Origin: Ruminococcaceae bacterium UBA1227
GTDB taxonomy: Bacteria; Bacillota; Clostridia; Oscillospirales; Acutalibacteraceae
Direction of reading: 5' to 3'
Length of the DNA stretch: 37,357 bases
NCBI GenBank assembly: GCA_002309175.1
Contig: DBWX01000006.1
Span: 19,747-57,103 of the forward strand
A program made the position numbers and the translations under genes. Positions 31,298-37,357 of this stretch are shown piece after piece. Below the pieces are notes generated by a model that was not told the DNA's origin, searched no databases, and saw only the letters and a program-made list of their open reading frames with translations. How positions within the stretch are numbered: the first letter of the stretch is position 1; each line of letters opens with the position of its first letter.

Positions 31298-32359
31298 TTA
31301 TTCCTCCGTGGGGCTTTCGTAGAAACCGCTTTCAGGGTTTATGTCTATCTTCCATCCGGTGAGTTTGGCCGCAAGGCGCGCGTTCTGACCCTTGTTGCCG
31401 ATGGCAAGTGAAAGCTGGGTATCAGGTACGATTACCTTGCAGGAATGCTCCTCTTCGGAGAGGATATCAACACGGATGACATCGGCCGGGGCAAGCGCTG
31501 CGCCGACAAAGAGTGCCGGATCATCGCTGTACGGAACGATGTCGATTTTCTCGCCGTTTAAAAGGTCAACGACCTTTGCGACGCGGGCGCCGCGGGGGCC
31601 GATGCACGCGCCTACGGCGTCGACGTTCTCGTCAGCGCTGTAAACGGCAATCTTTGTTCTTGAACCGGCCTCTCTCGAAACCTCTTTAATTTCGACTGTA
31701 CCGTCGGTAATCTCCGGTACCTCAGTCTCGAAGAGTTTTCTGACAAGACCGGGATGCGTTCGGGAGATCATGGCCTTCGGGCCCTTCTCCGTGTCGCGTA
31801 CGTCAACTATGAATACTTTAATGAGGTCACCGTCGTAGAGCTCCTCGCCCGGAATCTGCTCCGAACGGGGAAGAAGAGCCTCTGCCTTGCCGATCTCGAG
31901 AGTGGCGTTGCCTGTCTTCGGATCAACTGTCATTACCTTGGCTGTAACGATTTCCTGGTTGTGGCTCTGGAACTCCTGCATTGTCTGTCCGCGCTCGGCA
32001 TCCCTGATACCCTGGCGGATAACATGCTTCGCTGTCTGCGCGGCTATACGGCCGAAGTCCTTGGTATCAAGAGGTATCTCAATGATATCGCCGGCCTTCG
32101 CCCTCTTCTTATACTGGCGCGCAGCCTCGACAAGAATGTCGGTGTCTTCGTCGGAGATCTCCTCGACGACGTTCTTTCTGAGGAACACCTTAAGTTCCTG
32201 CTTTTCGGGATTTATGTCGCAAAATACTATGTCCTTGCCGTTGTACATACGTCTTACGGACACAACAAGAGCGTTTCCGATTTTCTCATAGAGAAACTCA
32301 ATCGGAATACCCTTTTCCTTTGCCATTTCTTCAACTGCCAAGAAGAATTCTTCGTTCAT
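31298..32359 (-). CDS. nusA: Transcription termination/antitermination protein NusA
   Basis: A 353-residue RNA polymerase-binding factor. In order: the N-terminal RNAP-binding domain, S1 domain (about 130-200), KH1 (ENVDAVGACIGPRGARVAKVVDLLNGEKIDIV) and KH2 (LSLAIGNKGQNARLAAKLTGWKIDI). It stops after KH2 and lacks the acidic repeats of E. coli NusA, as usual in Firmicutes. It has its own promoter and a hairpin leader between rimP and its start, unlike the usual tightly packed operon. Confidence 0.96.
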   Translation of the reverse strand: MNEEFFLAVEEMAKEKGIPIEFLYEKIGNALVVSVRRMYNGKDIVFCDINPEKQELKVFLRKNVVEEISDEDTDILVEAARQYKKRAKAGDIIEIPLDTKDFGRIAAQTAKHVIRQGIRDAERGQTMQEFQSHNQEIVTAKVMTVDPKTGNATLEIGKAEALLPRSEQIPGEELYDGDLIKVFIVDVRDTEKGPKAMISRTHPGLVRKLFETEVPEITDGTVEIKEVSREAGSRTKIAVYSADENVDAVGACIGPRGARVAKVVDLLNGEKIDIVPYSDDPALFVGAALAPADVIRVDILSEEEHSCKVIVPDTQLSLAIGNKGQNARLAAKLTGWKIDINPESGFYESPTEE

Positions 32360-32386
32360 TTTTTTAAATCATCCTTCCATAATGAG

Positions 32387-32416
32387 TGGAGAGCGACTCG
32401 CCTGAGTCACTCTCCA
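32387..32416 (-). promoter_or_regulatory. 13-bp hairpin in the nusA leader
   Basis: TGGAGAGTGACTC/GAGTCGCTCTCCA with loop AGGC, with a single G-T wobble, between the promoter at 32444-32472 and the nusA start. It is not followed by a T-run, so it is more likely an mRNA stability, pause or autoregulatory element than a terminator. Confidence 0.65.
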
Positions 32417-32443
32417 TACAACACTTATTTACTTAACGATGGC

Positions 32444-32472
32444 ATTTTAGCACTATTATATAATAATGTCAA
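32444..32472 (-). promoter_or_regulatory. Consensus sigma-A promoter of nusA
   Basis: Minus strand: TTGACA (32467-32472), 17-base spacer, TAAAAT (32444-32449), directly after the rimP stop. Confidence 0.8.
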
Positions 32473-32480
32473 CCAATTTA

Positions 32481-32951
32481 TTACTCGGCGATATAGTCGT
32501 CAAAGTCGTCGAGTTTTACGTATGACGCTTCCTTCTTATTGAACACGAAGGAGGTGTCGTCTGTCTCGACCGTTACATCGCCCTTGTCATATCCCTTAAG
32601 GATTCCTTTGAACTCACGCTTTCCGTCAAGCGGACGAATAAGTTTAACCATGACCTTTGAGCCGATAAACTCCTCGAAATGAGAATCCCTTGTCAGGGCG
32701 CGCTCGGCACCGGGTGAAGACACCTCAAGCGTGTAGGCATCCTTTATGGGATCAAGTTCATCAAGCGGTCCGTCAATGGCGTGTGTCATCTCGACACAGT
32801 CGTCGATTGAGACTCCGCCCTCTTTATCGATAAAGATACGGAGGAACCAGTCGGCTCCTTCCTTGACATAGCGGACATCCCAGATCTTAAGACCCAGACC
32901 TTCTGCCAGAGGCTCAGCGAGTTCCCAGATCTTATCGGTTACGTTTGCCAT
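32481..32951 (-). CDS. rimP: Ribosome maturation factor RimP
   Basis: A 156-residue protein with the family motifs GLKIWDVRYVKEGADWFLRIFIDKEGGVSIDDCVEMTHAI, then YTLEVSSPGAERAL. It helps assemble the 30S subunit. It starts 12 bases after proS, with a GGAGG site overlapping the proS stop, so proS and rimP are probably co-transcribed. Confidence 0.95.
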   Translation of the reverse strand: MANVTDKIWELAEPLAEGLGLKIWDVRYVKEGADWFLRIFIDKEGGVSIDDCVEMTHAIDGPLDELDPIKDAYTLEVSSPGAERALTRDSHFEEFIGSKVMVKLIRPLDGKREFKGILKGYDKGDVTVETDDTSFVFNKKEASYVKLDDFDDYIAE

Positions 32952-32963
32952 AAGAATACCTCC

Positions 32964-34403
32964 TTAATAGGCATTGGCCCACATGACCATGCACTTGGCC
33001 GGTTTGCCGCAGCAGACACATTTATCTGAAATCTGCTCCTGGGCGAAAGGTATGCAGCGGGAACCTACACCGGTCTCCTCCTTAACCTTGTCCTCACAGG
33101 CCTCATCTCCGCACCACATGGCCTCGACAAAACCGTCACCCTTTTCGGCGAGAACCTGTTTTATCTCGTCCATGGTTGTGCACTTGTAAGTTCTGTTCTT
33201 ACGGTTTTCAACGGCCTTCTCCCAGATACCTGCCTTTACCTCGGCAAGCTTTTCGGCAATTGCGGATTCAAGATTGTCGAGAGAGACAACCGTCTTTTCA
33301 CGGTTGTGCCTTGTTACGAGTACACACTGGCCCGCCTCTATGTCGCGGGGACCAATCTCAAGGCGTACGGGTACGCCCTTCATCTCATATTCGGAATACT
33401 TCCATCCCGGGCTCTGGTCGGAGTCGTCGAGTTTGACCCTGTAGGATGAGGACAGCTGAGAACGAATCTCCTCAGCCTTCTCAAGCACGCCTTCCTTGTG
33501 CTGAGCAACGGGAATGATAACAACCTGAATGGGTGCGACATCCGGAGGAAGGACGAGACCGTTGTTGTCACCGTGTGTCATGATGATGGCACCGATGAGT
33601 CTTGTGGTCATGCCCCAGGATGTCTGGTGTGGGTATTCGAGTTTGTTCTCTTTAGACTGGTACTGAATGCCGAAGGCCTTTGCAAAGCCGTCGCCGAAGT
33701 AGTGCGACGTACCTGCCTGAAGGGCCTTGCCGTCGTGCATGAGAGCCTCTATGGCATAAGTCGAGACGGCGCCGGCAAACTTGTCGGACTCGGTCTTCTG
33801 ACCCTTGACGACAGGAATCTGAAGGTTCTGCTCACAGAAGTCAGCATAGACATTCAGCATCTGCTCGGTCTCCGCTACGGCCTCCTCGGCCGTGGCGTGA
33901 ATTGTGTGGCCTTCCTGCCACAGAAATTCACGCGAGCGCAGGAAAGGACGTGTCGTCTTTTCCCAGCGCACTACGGAGACCCACTGGTTGTACAGTTTCG
34001 GAAGGTCCCTGTGTGACTGGATTATATTTGCATAGTGTTCGCAGAAGAGCGTCTCGGAAGTCGGACGGACGCAGAGGCGTTCCTCGAGTTTCTCCGAGCC
34101 GCCGTGCGTAACCCACGCAACCTCGGGCGCGAAGCCCTCGACGTGGTCCTTCTCCTTCTGAAGAAGGCTCTCCGGTATGAACATGGGCATACATACATTC
34201 TCATGGCCGAGCTCTTTGAACTTCGCGTCAAGAATTTTCTGTATGTTCTCCCATATGGCATAGCCATACGGGCGGATTACCATACAGCCCTTGACGCTCG
34301 TATACTCAACGAGCTCCGCCTTCTTGCAGATATCCGTATACCATTTGGCGAAGTCCTCCTCCATCGAGGTGATTTCTTCGACCATCTTTTTCTGATCTGC
34401 CAT
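32964..34403 (-). CDS. proS: Prolyl-tRNA synthetase, archaeal/eukaryotic-type (class II)
   Basis: A 479-residue enzyme that charges tRNA-Pro. The short form lacks the bacterial INS editing domain; class II motifs are visible (LCVRPTSETLFCEHYANII, RWEKTTRPFLRSREFLWQEGHT, LEIGPRDIE). The C-terminal block has CVCCGKPAKC and ends WANAY, as in type 3 enzymes. The frame opens upstream at 34442, but GGAG six bases before the ATG at 34403 fixes the start; the extension runs into the acpP terminator. Confidence 0.95.
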   Translation of the reverse strand: MADQKKMVEEITSMEEDFAKWYTDICKKAELVEYTSVKGCMVIRPYGYAIWENIQKILDAKFKELGHENVCMPMFIPESLLQKEKDHVEGFAPEVAWVTHGGSEKLEERLCVRPTSETLFCEHYANIIQSHRDLPKLYNQWVSVVRWEKTTRPFLRSREFLWQEGHTIHATAEEAVAETEQMLNVYADFCEQNLQIPVVKGQKTESDKFAGAVSTYAIEALMHDGKALQAGTSHYFGDGFAKAFGIQYQSKENKLEYPHQTSWGMTTRLIGAIIMTHGDNNGLVLPPDVAPIQVVIIPVAQHKEGVLEKAEEIRSQLSSSYRVKLDDSDQSPGWKYSEYEMKGVPVRLEIGPRDIEAGQCVLVTRHNREKTVVSLDNLESAIAEKLAEVKAGIWEKAVENRKNRTYKCTTMDEIKQVLAEKGDGFVEAMWCGDEACEDKVKEETGVGSRCIPFAQEQISDKCVCCGKPAKCMVMWANAY

Positions 34404-34410
34404 CATAATC

Positions 34411-34450
34411 TCCTTTAAAAAGCAGGCCCACGTGCTGTTCACGTGGGCCT
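34411..34450 (-). terminator. Terminator of acpP
   Basis: An 11-bp stem AGGCCCACGTG/CACGTGGGCCT (34424-34450) with a five-base loop, followed on the minus strand by GCTTTTTAAA. Confidence 0.85.
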
Positions 34451-34464
34451 GAATCTTTGAAAAA

Positions 34465-34692
34465 TTACTTGTTTGCCTCGATGAATCTTACAGCGTCGCC
34501 TATTGTTCTCATGTTTTCAATGGCTTCATCGGGTACTTCAATCTCAAACTCGTCCTCAATTGACATAACGAGGTCAACAACATCAAGGCTGTCGGCACCG
34601 AGGTCCTCGATGAGGGCTGAGTCCATAGTGATTGTATCTTCGTCAATTTCAAGCTGTTCAGCTATCATAGCTCTGATTTTTTCAAATACCAT
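34465..34692 (-). CDS. acpP: Acyl carrier protein
   Basis: A 75-residue acidic protein with the phosphopantetheine attachment Ser35 in GADSLDVVDL. It carries growing acyl chains in fatty acid synthesis. No other fab gene is near, and it is monocistronic with its own promoter and terminator. The leader contains a small hairpin (AAGCCC/GGGCTT, 34705-34720) right before the AGGAGG site. Confidence 0.97.
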   Translation of the reverse strand: MVFEKIRAMIAEQLEIDEDTITMDSALIEDLGADSLDVVDLVMSIEDEFEIEVPDEAIENMRTIGDAVRFIEANK

Positions 34693-34743
34693 ATATGCCT
34701 CCTAAAGCCCGCGAGGGCTTATTTTCAAAGAATTGACAAGTAT

Positions 34744-34772
34744 ATGTTATTTATTTTCAATTGCTTTGTCAA
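34744..34772 (-). promoter_or_regulatory. Promoter of acpP
   Basis: Minus strand: TTGACA (34767-34772), 17-base spacer, TAACAT (34744-34749), right after the SDR gene stop. Confidence 0.65.
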
Positions 34773-34775
34773 CAC

Positions 34776-35627
34776 TTACTTTTTCGGGTCCGGAACGAAC
34801 TTTGCAAGGGCAGCAATAAGATATTTGTAGCCGGCATCGATAATCTTGTCGGGAATCGGATCTATGAGACCGAGATACCATGTGTTCTTGCACTTGTAGT
34901 TTGTCTTCGGGTGCTTCGCGTAGATAGCCTCGAGGACGCAGTCGGTGAGATAATGCATCTCGTTCGGATGAGCCATGGCAACAGTCATCATGGGCTTCAT
35001 GACCTTGAGAACATCCCTGTAGTACTCGGTCTTCTCAAAGATCTTCTGGTAGCCGTCTGTGGCCTGGCCGTGCATGCCTGTCTTGAATGAGCCCGGCTGA
35101 ATCTTGATAACCTTTATACCGAGGAAGTTGAGTTCGCGGCGAAGACCTATTGTGTAAGCCTCAACAGCGTACTTGGAGATGGCATAAGGTGTGTTGAAAG
35201 GCTGGGGCTTCTCCCATCCGCACTCGGATGAGAAGTTGATGATACGTCCCTTGCACGCATTTACGAGCGGGAACATGGCCTTGTTTACACGAACCATACC
35301 GAGAAGGTTTACGTTTACGATCTTCTCTACGACAGCTGCGGGGTCGCCCTCAATGAGTGAGTCCATTGTGTGGATGCCCGCACAGTTTACAACTACGTCG
35401 AGGTGATCGGTATACTTCTTGATCTCCTCAGCAGCCTTGAAGCACTCCTCCTGGGAAGAGATGTTGCAGTGAATGGGAATGACTCTGTCAGAGCAGCGGG
35501 CAATGAGGTCGTCACAGGGAGTTCTGTTGTAACCTGCGAATATTGTCCACTCGCCCTTCTTGTCGAGAGCCTCAACGCAGGCGCCTGAAATGCCGCCTGC
35601 AGCGCCGGTGAATAATGCGTATTTCAT
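34776..35627 (-). CDS. Short-chain dehydrogenase/reductase (SDR)
   Basis: A 283-residue classical-type SDR. The cofactor loop is TGAAGGIS (about 8-15), followed by VVNCAGIH (the usual NNAG is NCAG), the Ser strand IINFSSECG and catalytic YAISK. It oxidises or reduces a hydroxyl or carbonyl with NAD(P)(H); the substrate is unknown. Despite lying near acpP it is not an obvious FabG: it is longer and has its own promoter. No terminator separates it from the acpP promoter. Confidence 0.9.
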   Translation of the reverse strand: MKYALFTGAAGGISGACVEALDKKGEWTIFAGYNRTPCDDLIARCSDRVIPIHCNISSQEECFKAAEEIKKYTDHLDVVVNCAGIHTMDSLIEGDPAAVVEKIVNVNLLGMVRVNKAMFPLVNACKGRIINFSSECGWEKPQPFNTPYAISKYAVEAYTIGLRRELNFLGIKVIKIQPGSFKTGMHGQATDGYQKIFEKTEYYRDVLKVMKPMMTVAMAHPNEMHYLTDCVLEAIYAKHPKTNYKCKNTWYLGLIDPIPDKIIDAGYKYLIAALAKFVPDPKK

Positions 35628-35664
35628 AAGGATTGTGTCCCCCTTGATTATTAGTACAACTACA

Positions 35665-35693
35665 ATTTTACAAAATTAAAACAAGCAATTCAA
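35665..35693 (-). promoter_or_regulatory. Promoter of the SDR gene
   Basis: Minus strand: TTGAAT (35688-35693), 17-base spacer, TAAAAT (35665-35670). Confidence 0.65.
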
Positions 35694-35921
35694 TATTATT
35701 TTATACATTTAAAGAAAACGTTCATAATACGTTGTTTCGGGCGATGTAAAGGTCAAAACTTTCACAGCTTTAACTTTTTCACAGCGGGAAATTCAAAATT
35801 GCGGAAAATTTCGATTTTAATTCCAAATCAGAAAAAACAGGCCAAATTTTCGTAAAGAGTTTTACTTGCATTAAACAATATTGTCAACAATTTTTCCAAA
35901 ACGGAAAAATATCACGGACTC
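35694..35921. other. AT-rich intergenic region with palindromes
   Basis: No gene seen. It holds an imperfect palindrome ATTGT-CA-ACAAT (35880-35891) and a perfect 7-bp inverted repeat TTTTTCC/GGAAAAA (35891-35909) upstream of the next promoter. Confidence 0.5.
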
Positions 35922-35950
35922 TTGTCAACATTTGCCGAAAGTACTAAAAT
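35922..35950 (+). promoter_or_regulatory. Promoter of the cyclase-like membrane protein gene
   Basis: TTGTCA (35922-35927), 17-base spacer, TAAAAT (35945-35950). Confidence 0.75.
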
Positions 35951-35954
35951 TGTA

Positions 35955-35971
35955 TTGTCCGATTCGGACAA
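35955..35971. promoter_or_regulatory. Perfect 17-bp palindromic operator
   Basis: TTGTCCGATTCGGACAA, 8-bp arms around one base, covers the expected transcription start. AGTACTAAA occurs as direct repeats at 35940-35948 and 35971-35979 on either side, 31 bases apart. It suits a dimeric repressor such as a TetR-type protein; no regulator gene is adjacent. Confidence 0.7.
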
Positions 35972-35994
35972 GTACTAAATGAGGAGATAATGAA

Positions 35995-36870
35995 ATGGAT
36001 ATTTCAGCACTATCTTTGGTAATCAGCCCGAAGACCGGTGAAGAGATGAGTATTGCCTCACTCGCAGTCCCCGCAGGTGATCCGTTTTACGATGTACTCA
36101 CAATCGTAGGCGGTCTCTTCTGGACAATAACCTATATACTCATCATCTACTACGGTTTCAAACACAAGACTTCCGGTATGCCCCTTCTGGTTCTCGGCCT
36201 CAACTGGGCCTGGGAATTCATCTTCGCCTTCTGCGGCACACCCTTCGTTCCCGCGGGAAGCATGCTCGACCTTACCGGACAGACAGCAATGCAGAGAGGC
36301 GTAAATGCCGTCTGGTTCCTGTTCGACTGTGTAATCCTCTATCTGAAGTTCAGATACGGCAGAGACGAGTTCGAGGCCTCCATGCCTCATGCTCCGAAGA
36401 AACTCTTCTATCCTCAGCTCTGCTTCATCCTGTTCTGTTCCGTATGCGCGGTTCTCTTCAGTATCAATGAATGGAACGACCACAACGGTGTCTATGCCGC
36501 ATACATCCAGAACATCTTTATCTCATCACTCTTCATACCCATGCTCTACAGGAAGGGCAGCGGCGCAGGACAGTCCATGTACATTGCAATCTGCAAGTGC
36601 ATAGGAACAATCGCCCCGGGTATCCTCGGTGCACTCGTAATGATACGCGAATACGGCGCGAACTGGGCTATCTTCGTTGATTTCAAGTTTATGCCTCTCA
36701 TGAAATTCCTCATCGAGGCCTGCCTCGTATTCGACATCATCTACATCATCGCCCTCTACAAGATGCTCAAGAACCACGACCACGTCAATCCCTGGACCAG
36801 AAAACCTCTTCCGGGCTACAAGTGGGCAGACGGCGACACAATGCACATCACAGCAGTTCCCGAAGCATAA
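35995..36870 (+). CDS. Seven-helix membrane protein resembling Pyr4/PaxB-type terpene cyclases
   Basis: A 291-residue protein with about seven membrane helices. By eye it resembles the integral-membrane terpene cyclases of fungal meroterpenoid pathways (Pyr4, PaxB) and their bacterial relatives. LNWAWEF (69-75, Glu74) matches the family NxxWE motif holding the catalytic Glu (E63 in Pyr4), VWFLFDCVI (106-114) matches a conserved helix, and the last helix has Asp247 (VFDIIY), where Pyr4 has D218. Such enzymes protonate and cyclise prenyl chains. No prenyltransferase is nearby. The start has GAGGAG eight bases upstream. It is a single gene with its own operator-like palindrome and a terminator. 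Family placement is inference. Confidence 0.5.
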   Translation: MDISALSLVISPKTGEEMSIASLAVPAGDPFYDVLTIVGGLFWTITYILIIYYGFKHKTSGMPLLVLGLNWAWEFIFAFCGTPFVPAGSMLDLTGQTAMQRGVNAVWFLFDCVILYLKFRYGRDEFEASMPHAPKKLFYPQLCFILFCSVCAVLFSINEWNDHNGVYAAYIQNIFISSLFIPMLYRKGSGAGQSMYIAICKCIGTIAPGILGALVMIREYGANWAIFVDFKFMPLMKFLIEACLVFDIIYIIALYKMLKNHDHVNPWTRKPLPGYKWADGDTMHITAVPEA

Positions 36871-36882
36871 TACAAATAATAA

Positions 36883-36914
36883 AAGACCCGCTCAGACGAG
36901 CGGGTCTTATTTTC
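36883..36914. terminator. Bidirectional terminator between the cyclase-like gene and pckG
   Basis: An 11-bp stem AAGACCCGCTC/GAGCGGGTCTT (36883-36908) with loop AGAC; an A-run lies on the left and TTATTTTC on the right. Confidence 0.85.
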
Positions 36915-36919
36915 ATTCT

Positions 36920-37357
36920 TTATTCTACGTTTTTCTTGAGAGTTTCAAGGCAGTCATAGAGTTCCTTGGGAACTGTGTTGCCGAGAGAGGCGTAGAATTC
37001 CTCAATGCCCTTGGCCTCTTCCTGCCAGAGTGACTTGTCGACGTTGAGCATTTCCTTCAGGCGGTTGATGTCAACTTCGCCCTCGAGGCCTTCGAGATTG
37101 ATGTCCTCGGGTTTCGGCATGAAACCGATGGGAGTCTCGTCAGCTTCAACTTCGCCGTCGCAGCGCTTGATGATCCACTCGAGTACGCGGAGGTTGTCGC
37201 CGAAGCCCGGCCACATGAATTTGCCTTCGTCATCCTTGCGGAACCAGTTTACGTTGAAGATCTTGGGAGCCTTTTCGGGATCAAGAGTCTTGCCGATGTC
37301 GAGCCAGTGCTGGAAGTATGTGCCGCAGTCATAGCCGATGAACGGACGCATGGCCAT
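36920..37357 (-). CDS. pckG: Phosphoenolpyruvate carboxykinase (GTP), C-terminal part
   Basis: A partial gene: 145 C-terminal residues; the rest continues past the right edge. The sequence MRPFIGYDCGTYFQHWLDIGK, PKIFNVNWFRKDDEGKFMWPGFGDNLRVLEWI and ETPIGFMP is diagnostic of GTP-dependent PEPCK, which interconverts oxaloacetate and PEP. The Met at the edge is internal, not the start. It ends at a shared terminator. Confidence 0.95.
   Translation of the reverse strand: MAMRPFIGYDCGTYFQHWLDIGKTLDPEKAPKIFNVNWFRKDDEGKFMWPGFGDNLRVLEWIIKRCDGEVEADETPIGFMPKPEDINLEGLEGEVDINRLKEMLNVDKSLWQEEAKGIEEFYASLGNTVPKELYDCLETLKKNVE

Noticed and set aside
31754..32542. A 262-codon plus-strand frame across nusA and the rimP-nusA gap
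   Set aside because: Antisense to nusA and the end of rimP, with no recognisable protein features.
34404..34442. N-terminal extension of proS
   Set aside because: It reads through the acpP terminator stem and lacks a ribosome site; the conserved protein starts at 34403.

Overview
The window looks like chromosomal DNA of a Gram-positive anaerobe of the Clostridia, most likely a gut Oscillospiraceae/Ruminococcus-like bacterium. Supporting signs are strong GGAGG ribosome sites, TTGACA-N17-TAAAAT type promoters, a class D-like sortase, Thr/Glu-rich (TTTEA) linkers on surface proteins, a GTP-type PEP carboxykinase, an archaeal/eukaryotic-type prolyl-tRNA synthetase, and the Firmicute order rimP-nusA-ylxR-ylxQ-infB-rbfA-nrnA-truB-ribF-rpsO-pnp. 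Species assignment is inference. I see no phage, IS element, CRISPR array, rRNA or tRNA.

Layout. 1-3290: the 3' end of a GH13 alpha-glucosidase, rpsT, a divergent CobS-like membrane protein and a secreted GH25 lysozyme. 3300-10850: a cell-surface island with a sortase, a lipase, a membrane-anchored C39-family peptidase-like protein, and a four-gene operon (SGNH hydrolase, DUF4358 lipoprotein, MBOAT acyltransferase, DHHW protein) that probably O-acetylates an envelope polysaccharide. 10880-15240: an LtrA-family protein, a flavodoxin, and a polysaccharide-export cassette (nucleotidyltransferase, TagH-like ATPase, TagG-like permease). 15250-19050: an alanine/glycine:cation symporter, a small membrane protein, trmB and an unknown gene. 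19108-21616: an overlapping DUF2344/radical SAM pair.

21672-34443 is the information-processing block on the minus strand: proS, rimP, nusA, rnpM (ylxR), ylxQ, infB, rbfA, nrnA, truB, ribF, rpsO, pnp and an unknown membrane-anchored gene. It has internal control points: a promoter plus a 13-bp hairpin before nusA, a promoter plus structured leader before rpsO, and a cloverleaf-like RNA fold before pnp. acpP and a short-chain dehydrogenase lie upstream. The right end holds a polytopic membrane protein resembling Pyr4/PaxB-type terpene cyclases behind a promoter with a perfect 17-bp palindrome, then the C-terminal part of pckG.

The points most worth checking are the cyclase-like gene and its operator, the pnp leader RNA, the nusA leader, the back-to-back lysozyme/sortase promoters with overlapping -35 boxes, the CobS homologue lacking catalytic acidic residues, and the leaderless family I.5-like lipase with an altered zinc site. 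All structures and families were read by eye; nothing was computed or searched.
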